Part shown: positions 30,764 to 41,363 of the stretch, piece by piece | How the letters are laid out: every line of letters starts with the position of its first letter | How positions within the stretch are numbered: position 1 is the stretch's first letter | NCBI RefSeq assembly: GCF_947507565.1 | Contig: NC_089175.1 | Span: forward strand, 2,965,733 to 3,029,732 | Origin: Oscarella lobularis | Lineage: Eukaryota > Porifera > Homoscleromorpha > Homosclerophorida > Oscarellidae | Length of the DNA stretch: 64,000 nt | Direction of reading: 5' to 3' | The notes under the pieces: generated by a model | Database searches by the model: none | Told to the model about the DNA's origin: nothing | The model's input: only the letters and a program-made list of their open reading frames with translations | Translations under genes and position numbers: made by a program

Positions 30764-33433
30764 CTACAGTTTTGACGAATCTTCGTATGTTTTATTCGGA
30801 TGCATGTGAACTCCTTTGCTCATTTCATAAATACGAGAAGACTTCATTTGAACGTTTTTCTCTGGACTTGGGAATCCCCCAGGGATAGAGCCCTGGGGGA
30901 TAGAAGGTTCAGCATAAATAGGAGGTGCACCTGTCTCGTCCTTTTCACTGCCAGCTAAAACAAGAGAGATAGTTGGAAAATTAATATTTGAAAGCGTTTA
31001 AAACCTTCAAGTTTTCTTCCGCGGCAAATGAAAAGGTAAATAAAAATTCCCAAAAGAAAAAACGCTACGAGAAGGATTGGCACAATGATGGCCACAATGA
31101 GACCGATAGAGAGACCTGCAACAAGACTTGTCTATACAAATTTGGCACTTAGTCCACGTTCTCACCGTCATCTCCATTGTCAGGTTTATTTGTTGCTGTT
31201 GGACCAACAACCGGACCTTCGGTAGGTTCTAAAATTTTGACACGTGTTTCCTACTACGCGGTGAAGCTGATTCAAAATTACCCTGTGTGGATTGAAGTGA
31301 AACAGCAGCTGACCGTTGACTCTCGTCGTTGCCATTCTTAGCGGCAATAGTCAGCGCATTGTCCCCATCAGACAAAATATCTCCCTCAAAAGTGATTGTC
31401 ACAATGTTGTCTTGTCGCTCTACTCCTACAGTTTTCCACATGGTGTCTCCGTTTCTGATAACGTAGTTATTGTTTGAATTGCATGGACCAGTCCTCGTAT
31501 CCGTAAACGTTATAGTTCCCCTCCCCTGATTGTCTATCACAGCGTTTGCATTAGTCACGTTCAAAACATCTGGAACTAGAACAAACCAATGCGTGGCGCC
31601 ACAATTGTTACACTATTGAGTATTCTTCTTACCACAGGTGGTGTTCGGGGCCATTTTATTTGATGCTGCTCCAAGAGTATTGGCCACTCTGATTTGTACC
31701 GTGTACGTTGTATTTGGTTCTAGTCCTGTCACAACAGTGCTCCCCTGTTGCGTCTGCGCGTCATATGAATGCCTAGCTTTGTCATCTGATACTCCTTCAA
31801 TTATAGTTGAAGTCAGGGGATTCGTACTGCCAGAAAATTCCACGCACCAACTTAGTGTGAACCCAGTATTAATCACGTTTGTGACATCTGAAATTTGAAC
31901 AGGACCAGGTTCTGAAATTAAACAATCGTAGTTAATGCATTATATGCGTAAGCAGGCGTTCCTACTTCCTGGTCTTGTTGAGACATCTGTTGGCGGCGTG
32001 CTCACATCAAATGCTCCGTTGTTTGCGCTGATTGTGCACATGTAGTCAGCGCTTGGACCTGACACGTTTGTGCACAAAACTCCTGCAATGTTATTCACCG
32101 TTGTGAAATTGGTAGCTGGAACTTCTGAATCGAAGTCAGCTAGTTTCTTGCTACATGCACCGTTGACTTTTGATTTGCATGAGAGTGAGAAGTTGGTGAT
32201 TGGCGGACGACCGAGAAATCCAGCTGACCAGCAAACATCAAATGCATCAGATGCAACAATTGTTGGAGCCTCAGGAGGAACTAAATCACGTACATCATCA
32301 CATTATCAGCAAAATGTTACTAATCACTCACGAAGTACAACCAGCTCTTGTTCTGAACTTTGTCCACTGCCCACTGTATTATTAGCTTCACAAACGTACT
32401 TTCCTTCCGTTTCATTTGATCCCGTTATCACGTAGCTCCACTCTTTTATAGTTTCCGCTTGTGTGTTTGACGGAGCTTTAGTGGGAGAATTCTCTGGTAT
32501 CACTACACCATTCCTGAATAGGGAATGAACAGTTGCCACAGGAAAAGAGTCAAAATGACACGTGACAGTAACTGAGCTTCCTTTCTTCACCATTGATGAC
32601 GGGATAAAGCTAACGGTGACAGTTGGCTTATCTAGAATAATACGTGATCTGCAAGATGAAAATAGATGTACAGATATCACTCACATAGTACGGTAACGAC
32701 TGCTGAAGCAGAGACGCTTCCAAATTCGTTTCTCAAGTAGCATGTATATGTTCCTGCTTGGTTCCTTTGTATGTTTGACAACACGAGATCATTGGCTGGA
32801 GTTCCGGTAGTGTTTTTCCCCTCATCAACACTTTTAGTGGTTCTATTTGCTGTAAATTTCCAAAATATGTCTCCAAGTGGTAATATCGCACCAAAGGAGC
32901 ATGCTAGTGTAACTTCGTTTCCTTCAACGTCTTCTGTCAGATTTGTGGGAGCGGTGCCGATTGTGGGTGCCGCTGTACGGAGAACACAGCTACTGTACTC
33001 ACTACCTCTCCTTCTTTCTGCTCTTACCTCCTTGTATCAGAGTAAACACGGCGCTGTCGGCGATCGAACTGTCGCTCGTGTCCGTTGCTCGACAGAACCG
33101 TCCTGCGTTTAGTTCGCCCAACGTCAAAGAGATTGCATCGGCGAGATGACTTCTGTCCGACATCTTCGTGACAGTGAACTTGGACGTAATGAGAGTTTTG
33201 TTGACGTCGTTCTCGTGCCACGTTATGCTCGACGGATCCTGCGTAGTACACACCACGTCGAAAGAACGACTCGGCGAGATGTACTCGATCGCTTGAGGTG
33301 ACACGGTGAATACAGGCGCTACAAACACGAAGACATCTAAACCAAAAGACATGGCTTACACAAATTTACCTGAACGAACGACTGTTGCGGTGAGCAGGAG
33401 CTCACAGAGAAAGGTGATTGTGTCTTGCCGCAT
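30764..33433 (-). CDS. R1: type I Ig/FN3 receptor, alpha N-terminus, class 1 tail (about 731 aa)
   Basis: Ten exons, all introns phase 1: signal 33433-33370 (MRQDTITFLCELLLTATVVR), D1 33318-33028, D2 32972-32685, D3 32631-32332, D4 32280-31966, D5 31911-31633, D6 31575-31282, stalk 31228-31166, TM 31115-31005, tail 30954-30764. D1-D3 (residues about 22-314) are Ig-type: D1 VVCTTQD...ITWHEND...GRFCRATD, D2 LACSF...FWKFTA...GTYTCYLRNEFG, D3 VTCHFDS...KYVCEANNTVG. D4-D6 (315-610) are FN3-like (VPPEAP; GLEPNTTYTVQIRV). The helix is LIVAIIVPILLVAFFLLGIF. The tail has PIYAEPS, RIYEMSK and TYEDSS. Probable cell-surface recognition receptor; many N-glycosylation sequons. A repeated CCCCAGGG-type duplication adds IPQGSIPGG to the tail. 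Confidence 0.85.
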
Positions 33434-33595
33434 CAGAGTGTCCGGACGTTTTGACGTCGCTGTGCAGTGCCCGTATTCTACTGTCACTAACGTCACGGTC
33501 CATAAAGGAAAGGGATCTATGATCTGACCGATCTGAGTCACCATCTATGATCTGATCTGGCAAGCTACTCTGTAAACATACACGTAGAACTGAAA

Positions 33596-34856
33596 CTAAA
33601 GTTTTGACGGATCTTCGTATGCTAGATTCGGATGCATGTGAACTACTTTGCACTGAGCAAAATTTAAAATTTTGCTCATTTCATAAACAGGAGACTGCAT
33701 TGGAACGTTTTTCTCTGGACTTGAGGGCTCTGCATAGATAGGAGGTGCACCTGTTGCACCCTTTTCACTTGCAGCTAAACAAGAGAAATATTTTCTAATT
33801 AAAATTTGATGGCGTTTAAAACCTTCAAGTTTTCTTCCGTGGTAAATACGAAGGTAAATAAAAATTCCCCAAATAACTATCCCTACAAGAAGGATTGCCG
33901 CAACAATGGCCACAATAACACCTGCAGAGAGACCTGTAACAAAATTCATCTGTATAATTTTGCACTTCCTCACGCTCTCAATTGCTTACCGTCATCTTCA
34001 GGTTCATCTGTTGTTGGATTATCAACCGAACCAGGAGTAGGTTCTAAATTTTGAAAGGACTGTTCTACTAATGCGGTGAAGTCGATTCAAATTTACCGCC
34101 ATCTCCATTATCATCGGGTTCATCTGTTGTTGGATTATTATCAACTGGATCTGGGGCAGTTTCTAAATTTTGAAACGCGTTCTACCACTGTTCTACTACG
34201 CGGTAGAGTTGATTCAAACTCACTCTGTGGAGATTCATCAAGTGAAACAGCAGCTGACCGTTGACTCTCGTCGTTGCCATTCTTAGCAGCAATAGTCAGT
34301 TCATAGTCCCCGTCAGTCACAAGATCTCGATCAAAAGTGATTGTCACAATGTTGTCTTGGCCTCGCTCTCCTCGTACAGTTGCCCAGATGGTGTCTTCGT
34401 TTCTGATTACATACTCGTTGTTTGAATTGCATTGACCAATCCTCGGATCCGTGAACGATATAGTTACCGTCCCCTGATTGTCTATCATCGCCTTTGCATC
34501 AGTCACGTTCAAAACATCTGGAACTAGAGCAAACCAATGCGCGAGCGTCACAATTGTTAGACTATTCTTCTTACCACAGGTAGTGCGCTGAGTAGTTTCA
34601 GTAGACAGCGCTTCTCCAGGAGAATTTCTCACACTGATTTGTAGTTTGTACTCTGTATTGGGTTCTAGTCCCGTCACAACAGTGCTCCCCTGTTGCGTCT
34701 GCGCGTCATATGAATGGACAGCTTTGTCATCTGATACTCCTCCAATTATAGTTGAAGTTAGGGGGTTCGTGCCACCAGAAAATTCCACGCACCAACTAAG
34801 TGTGAACCCCGTATTAATCACGTTTGTGACTTCTGAAATTTGCACAGTACCAGGTT
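33596..34856 (-). pseudogene. R2: 3' half of a receptor (D5-D6, two stalk exons, TM, class 1 tail)
   Basis: Exons D5 34856-34575, D6 34523-34224, stalk 34162-34097 and 34043-33990, TM 33933-33823 (LSAGVIVAIVAAILLVGIVI) and tail 33774-33596. All junctions are phase 1 and each exon is open. The tail has PIYAEPS, PVYEMS and AYEDPSKL and an extra 24-nt in-frame insert made of a perfect palindrome. D1-D4 are absent. Instead the sequence 5' of D5 switches at 34,864 into an F-type signal-peptide region (exon 35013-34951). Its donor has become phase 0, so joining it to D5 would run out of frame. Probably a truncated gene. Confidence 0.75.
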
Positions 34857-34864
34857 CTGAAATT

Positions 34865-35225
34865 AACTATCGTCTACGAACTCGAGAGCGGCTAGAAAGA
34901 AAATAGTCCTCATTTCGACAGGCTTTGACTACAGATAAGATCAGTCCTACGATAGGTTTCGGCAGCAAAATAACCATGCACAGAGGCCCTGAGCGCAGCC
35001 ACGAGTTGACCATCGTTGATTTGTGACGCAGGGCTGATGTCAGTAGCTAACTTTATGGATACATCTTAGCAACTCCTATAAGAAGAAAGAATTTGTGTCT
35101 AAGAATAGGAGACCAAAACGGGAACTATCAAATTTACTTATACTTAATCCACTTAGTTGACACACGTGAGTCTGTCAAGAACGAGTTACAAACGCTATTT
35201 ATATACATTAATTAAATTTACTTAT
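34865..35225 (-). pseudogene. Orphan F-type 5' end (promoter and signal-peptide exon)
   Basis: Matches the region upstream of F and R10: a stub of domain 1 (LEFVDD) at 34,900-34,866, signal exon 35013-34951 (MVNSWLRSGPLCMVILLP) and the TATTTATA promoter element at about 35,197. No gene body of the F type follows. It lies directly downstream of the R3 stop codon on the chromosome. Confidence 0.7.
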
Positions 35226-35314
35226 GTTCAATAGTTGAGAGGTTGAACACGAAAATATGTTTAGAGGCCTGCCATGTCGTAACCTTCGTCATCGAGATAC
35301 ATTTCCATCCGAAA

Positions 35315-38002
35315 CTACAGTTTTGACGAATCTTCGTATGTTTTATTCGGATGCATGTGAACTCCTTTGCTCATTTCATAAATACGAGAAGACTTCATTT
35401 GAACGTTTTTCTCTGGACCTGGGAATCCCCCAGGGATAGAGGGTTCCGCATAAATAGGAGGTGCACCTGTCTCGTCCTTTTCACTGCCAGCTAAAACAAG
35501 AAAGATAGTTTTGCAATTAATATTTGAAAGCGTTTAAAACCTTCAAGTTTTCTTCCGCGGTAAATGAAAAGGTAAATAAAAATTCCCAAAAGAAAAAACG
35601 CTACGAGAAGGATTGGCACAATGATGGCCACAATGACACCGGTAGAGAGACCTGCAACAAGACTTGTCTATACCAAGTTTGCAGTTAGACACGTTCTCAC
35701 CGTCATCTCCATTGTCAGGTTTGTTTGTTGTTGGATCTACAACCGAACTTTTGGTAGGTTCTAAAATTTTGACACGTGTTTCACTGCTTTACTACGTGAT
35801 GGGGTTGATCCAAACTTACCCTGTGGGAGTTGTTGAAGTGAAACAGCAGCTGACTGTTGACTCTCGACGTTGCCATTCCTAGTGGCAATAGTCAATTCCG
35901 TATCAGACAGAACGTCTGGCACTGGTTTAAACGTGATTGTCACAATGTTGTCTTGGCCTCGCTCTTTTCGCACAGTTTCCCAGATGTTGTCTCCGTTTCT
36001 GATTACATATTCGTTGTTCAAATTGCATGGACCAGTCCTCGCATCCGTGAACGTTATAGTCACCATCTCCTGATTGTCTATCATAGCCGTAGCATCTGTC
36101 ACGTTCAAAGCATCTGGAACTAGAACACACCCATGCGTAGTGGTACAGTTGTTAGACTATTTTACTTACCACAGGTTGTGCGCTGAGTAAGTTCATTTGA
36201 CACCGCTTCTCCAAGAGAATTGGTCACTCTGATTTGTAGTTTATACTCTGTATTGGGTTCTAGTCCTGTCACAACAGTGCTCCCCTGTTGGGTCTGCGCG
36301 TCATATGAATGGGTAGCTTTGTCATCTGATACTCCTCCAATTATAGATGAAGTCAGGGGGTTGGTACCGCCAGAAAAATCCACGCACCAACTTAGTGTGA
36401 ACCCAGTATTAATCACGTTTGTAGCTTCTGAGATTTGAACTGGACCGGGTTCTGAAATTAAACAATCGTAGTTAATACATTGTATGCGTAAGCAGGCATT
36501 CCTACTTCCTGGTCTTGTTGAGACATCTGTTGCTGTGTTCACATTGAATGCTCCGTTGTTTGCGCTGATTGTGCACGTGTAGTCAGCGCTTGGGCCTGAA
36601 ACGTTTGTGCACAAAACTCCTGTAATGTTATTCACCGTTGTGAAATTGGTAGCTGGAACTTCTGAATTGAATTCAGCTGGTTTCTTGCTACATTCACCGT
36701 TGACTTTTGACGTGCATGAGACGGAGAAGTTGCTGATTGGCGGACGACCGAGAAATCCAGCTGACCAGCAAACATCAAATGCATCAGATGAAACAACTGT
36801 TGGAGCCTCAGGTGGCACTAATGACACACCCTTTCATTACACTGTAACCGTAATTAAAAAGATTACTTACACAGTACAATCAGCTCCTGCTCTGAACTTT
36901 TCCCACCGCCCACTGTATTATTAGCTGTACACTGATACGTGCCTTCTGTTTCATTTGATGCAATAATATCATAACTCCACTCTATTATAGTCTCTGTTGG
37001 AGTGTTTGATGGAGATTTAGTAGGTGAATTCTCTGGTATAGGCACGCCATTTTTTGTCAGAGAATGTACGGTTGCCAAAGGAAAAGAGTCAGAACGACAC
37101 GTGACAGTCACTTTAGTCTTTTCTTTCACTTGCGATGATGGACTGAAATTGATTGTCACAGTTGGCTTATCTACAAAAATACGTGAGGAGTATACTGTCA
37201 CACCTGAATAAAATCAATAAGGCATACATGTAACAATAACGACTGCCTTTGCTGAAAGCGTTTGAAATTGATTTTCCACAAAGCACGTGTATGTCCCTGC
37301 TGCACTTCTTTGAATCTTTGGAAGAAGCAGATTGTTTTGGGGATTGTTGCTGGGTTGTCTGTTTTCTTCTATCACGTTGCTTCCTTTGGCCATAAATGAC
37401 CAAAAAATTCGCGGACTTGGAGCTCCCAAAGCGGAAGAGCAATTTAACGTGACGTCATTTCCCTCTTGTTCTGTCACGTTTGAAGGAGCTTCGCTGATCG
37501 TCGGTAAACCTAGAACACACTGATGCAATTTTGGTATGTAGATAGGTAAAACCACTCACTTCCCAGTCGAAACTCAAACGGATTAGTTGTAGTCGTCTCG
37601 CCAGCGTCGTTCTCAGCCTTGCACGTAAATGAAGATCCAACAAGAGTTCCCCGAACTAAAACGCTTGAAGCAGGGTCTTTTTCAAAAAGTACGCTCTTCT
37701 TGTCCGTCGTCTGAGTGATATTTAGGGGCGAAAGGTCAGCGGGGTTACCGCTCAGAACAGCTAACCACGTTATATTAGCCTTTTCTTTCGTGGAACACAC
37801 GACGAGGAGACTGCTGTGACCACTAGGCGGGAGATAAACTCGACTGTCTGTCATGCTGGAAGGATCGTCGACAAATTCAGGCGGTGCTACGTAGGGAAGT
37901 TGAATTGCGACTTGTAATAGAATGAGCGTTCAAAAGACCTGAGAAAATGACGTTTACGGCGCCGAAGAGCGAGACCACAAGGAATGCAGTTCCCGGTGAC
38001 AT
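35315..38002 (-). CDS. R3: type I Ig/FN3 receptor, beta N-terminus, class 1 tail (about 737 aa)
   Basis: Ten phase-1 exons: signal 38002-37939 (MSPGTAFLVVSLFGAVNVIF; donor GTCTTT is unusual), D1 37886-37560, D2 37509-37228, D3 37170-36871, D4 36817-36506, D5 36451-36170, D6 36119-35820, stalk 35760-35701, TM 35651-35541, tail 35490-35315. D1 (VYLPPSGHSSLLVVC...ITWLAVL...FTCKAENDAG) and D2 (LNCSSALGAPSPRIFWSF...TYTCFVENQF) are of the beta class, unlike R1. D3-D6, helix and tail are near-identical to R1. The tail ends with the Tyr motifs PIYAEPS, RIYEMSK and TYEDSS. The product is predicted to be a plasma-membrane recognition receptor; ligand unknown. Confidence 0.85.
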
Positions 38003-38184
38003 TGCCTAAGTCGCCTACACATGCCCAACGGCCAAAGCACATCTTCTATTATATCCCTGACGATAGAGTCTATTATATCCCTGGCACAACCCACAACCAT
38101 AGATAAGGGAGAACCTAAATTCGTCGACGATCTTTGCATCACAGACAGTCGACTGTATCTCCCATGCACCCTTTGTCGTGTGTT

Positions 38185-38585
38185 CATCCGGAGGAATAAA
38201 AATGTATCGGTTTTCTAACTCAAAAGCAGCTATAAAGACAGTGGTCCGTCCTAATTTCGACAGGCTCTGACTACAGGATCAGTCCTAACAAATAATACGC
38301 CAGGATTCAGCAAAATAACCACACACAGCGGCACTGACGAGAGCGGCCCCACGAGTAGACCATCGTTGATGTGTGGAGCAGGGCTGATCTCAGTCGTTAA
38401 CTTTAGGGATACATCTTTTAGCAACTCCTATAGGAACAAAGAATCTGTGTCTAAAAATATAATTATAGTAGGCTAAAACAGGAACTATCAAATTTACTTA
38501 ATTAATCCACTGAGTCCATATCGGTGGGGTCGAGTCTGTCCACAACGGCCCGTTACTAGTGCTATTTATACACACTAAATTTACT
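38185..38585 (-). pseudogene. Orphan F-type 5' end
   Basis: Degraded copy of the F/R10 signal-exon and promoter region (CAGTCCTAACAAATAATACG; ACCATCGTTGATGTGTGG), with the TATTTATA promoter word near 38,563. It sits immediately downstream of the R4 stop codon, the same relative position as the remnants at 34,865 and 44,130. Confidence 0.6.
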
Positions 38586-38601
38586 GATGGACGAAAAATG
38601 T

Positions 38602-41224
38602 TCAAAGGCCTGCCACGCCATAGATACGCGACTTCGTCATTGAGACGCTCTTGTCACCAGCCGGAAAATCGACTGCTTCATATCCAGCTTCTCCTGCAGC
38701 CTGCTGACGAGTAGTGCTTTCTACAATAGAGAGATACAAGATTTTCTCAACTTTTATCAGGCTGACCTAATTTGAATGTTGAAGACCTGCGGCATGACAA
38801 AACAACGATGACGATTACCAGTGCCAAAATAACGACGCAAAGAACAGCAATAGCGGAAATGAAACCAGCGTGGCTATGATCTAAGACAAAGAATAAAAGC
38901 AAATAACAAACACAAAGATCTTTTCTAAGGCCCTTGTACTTTCTCTGCAAAATTCAGGTTCATCTGTTGTGGGATTATCAACTGGACCTGTTGTTGGATC
39001 ATCAATTGGATCTGGGGTAGCATCTAAATTACCATCGTTCAGCGGTAAGTTGATCCAAACTTACCCGGTGGGAGTTGAAGAGAAACAGCAGCTGAACGTT
39101 GACTCTCGTTGTTGCCATTCTTAGTGGCAATAGTCAATTCCGTATCAGACAGAACGTCTTGCACTGGTTGAAACGTGATTGTTACAATGTTGTCTTGTCG
39201 CTCTCCTCGCACAGTTGCCCAGATGGTGTCTCCGTTTCTGATTACATATTCGTTGTTCAAATTGCATGGACCAGTCCTCGCATCCGTGAACGTTATATTC
39301 ACCATCCCCTGATTGTCTATCATAGCCTTTGCATCAGTCACGTTCAAAGCATCTGGAACTACAGTAGAACACACCCATGCGTAGTGGTACAGTTGTTAGA
39401 CTATTTTACTTACCACAGGTTGTGCGCTGAGTAAGTTCATTTGACACCGCTTCCCCAAGAGAATTGGTCACTCTGATTTGTAGTTTGTACTCTGTATTTG
39501 GTTCTAGTCCTGTCACAATAGTGCTCCCCTGTTGCGTCTGCGCGTCATAGAAATGGGTAGCTTTGTCATCTGATACTCCTCCAATTATAGTTGAAATCAG
39601 GGGTTTCATACTGCCAGAAAATTCCACGCACCAACTAAGTGTGAACCCGGTATTAATCACGTTTGTAGCTTCTGAGATTTGAACTGGACCGGGTTCTGAA
39701 ATAAAACAACCGCGTAGTTATTAATATACTATATGTATAAGCAGGCATTCCTACTTCCAGGTCTTGTTGAGACATCTGTTGGCAGCGTGCTTACATCAAA
39801 TGCTCCGTTGTTTGCGCTGATGGTGCACGTGTAGTCAGCACTGGGACCTGAAACGTCTGCGCACAAAACTCCCGTAATGCTATTCACCATCATGAAATTG
39901 GTAGCAAGAACTTCCAAATTGAAGTCAGCTGGTTTCTTGCTACATGCACCGTTGACTTTTGACGTGCATGAGACGGAGAAGTTGCTGATTGGCGGACGAC
40001 CGAGAAATCCAGCTGACCAGCAAACATCAAATGCACCAGGTGCAACAATTGTTGGAGCCTCAGGAGGAACTAAATGACGTACATCATCACATTATCAGCA
40101 AAAAGTTACTAATCACTCACGAAGTACAACCAGCTCTTGTTCTGAACTTTGTCCACTGCCCACTCTATTATTAGCTTCACATACGTACTTTCCTTCCGTT
40201 TCATTTGATCCCGTGATCATGTAGCTCCACTCTATTATAGTTTCTGTTGGTGTGTTTGACGGAGCTTTAGTGGGAGAATTCTCTGGTATCACTACGCCAT
40301 TTCTGAATAGCGAATGCACAGATGCTGCAGGAAAAGAGTCAGAACGACACCTGACAGTAACCGAGCTTCCTTTCTTCACCATCGATGACGGGATGAAGCT
40401 AACGGTGACAGTCGGTTTATCTAGAATAATACGTGATCCACAAGGTGAATAATAGACGTACAGATATCACTCACATCGCACGGTAACAACTGCTGAAGCA
40501 GATGCGATTCCAAATTCGTTTCTCACGTAGCACGTATATGTTCCTGCTTCGTTCCTTTGTATGTTTGACAACATGAGAGGATTGGCTAAGATTGCAGTAG
40601 TGTTTGTCCACACATCAACTCTTTCAGTGGTTCCCTTTGCTGTAAATTTCCAAAATATGTCTCCAACTGGTCGTACTATCGCAGCAAAGGAACATTGTAG
40701 TGTGACGTCGTTTCCCTCATCGTCTTCTTTCGGATTTTTGGGAGCGGTGCCAATTGTGGGTGCAACTGTACGGAGTACACAGCTACTCACTACCTCCTCT
40801 CATTCCTTCTGCTCTTACCTCCTTGGTTCAAAACAAATACAGTGCTGTTAGTGAATGAACCGTCGCTCGTGTCCGTTGCTCGACAGAACCGTCCCGCGTT
40901 TAGTTCGCCCAGCGTCAAAGAGGTTGCATCGGCAAGATGAAGACGACTACTTCTGTCCGATATCGTCGTGACAGTGAACTTGGAGGTAATGAGAGTTTTG
41001 TTGGCGTCGTTCTCGTGCCACGTTATTCTCGACGGATCCTGCGTAGTACACACCACGTCGAGAGAACGACTCGGCGAGATGTACTCGATCGCTTCAGGTG
41101 ACACGATGAATACAGGCGCTACAAACACGAAGACATCTAAACCAAAAGACATGGCTTACGCAAATTTACCTGAACGAACGACTGTTGCGGTGAGCAGGAG
41201 AAAGGTGATTGTGTCTTGCCGCAT
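38602..41224 (-). CDS. R4: type I Ig/FN3 receptor, alpha N-terminus, class 2 tail (about 717 aa)
   Basis: Ten phase-1 exons: signal 41224-41170 (MRQDTITFLLLTATVVRSG, nine nucleotides shorter than in R1), D1 41118-40819, D2 40765-40475, D3 40420-40121, D4 40069-39755, D5 39695-39414, D6 39358-39065, stalk 39023-38940, TM 38880-38767 (GFISAIAVLCVVILALVIVI) and tail 38720-38602. The Ig and FN3 domains match R1. The helix and tail are of class 2: a 39-residue tail with EAGYEAVDFP and SRIYGVAGL at the C-terminus. GYEAV is ITIM-like (Y-x-x-V) but has Ala, not Ile/Val/Leu/Ser, at -2. The stalk holds a repeated PTT(D/G) motif. Same probable role as R1 with different signalling output. Confidence 0.84.
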
Positions 41225-41363
41225 CGGACGTTTTGACGTCGCCGTGCAGTGCCCGTATTCTACTGTCACTAACGTCACGGTCACAATAAAGGAAAGGGAT
41301 CTATGATCTGACCGATCTGACAAATTACTGATCTACCCTGTAAACATACACGTAGAACTGAAA

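Noticed and set aside
34865-34900. Treating the domain 1 stub before R2 as a usable exon
   Set aside because: It runs into a stop after about ten codons and the signal exon donor phase does not match D5.
38602-38720. Calling class 2 tails ITIM-bearing
   Set aside because: The tyrosine has Ala at -2, so the consensus is not met; only the tail beyond the gap fits exactly.
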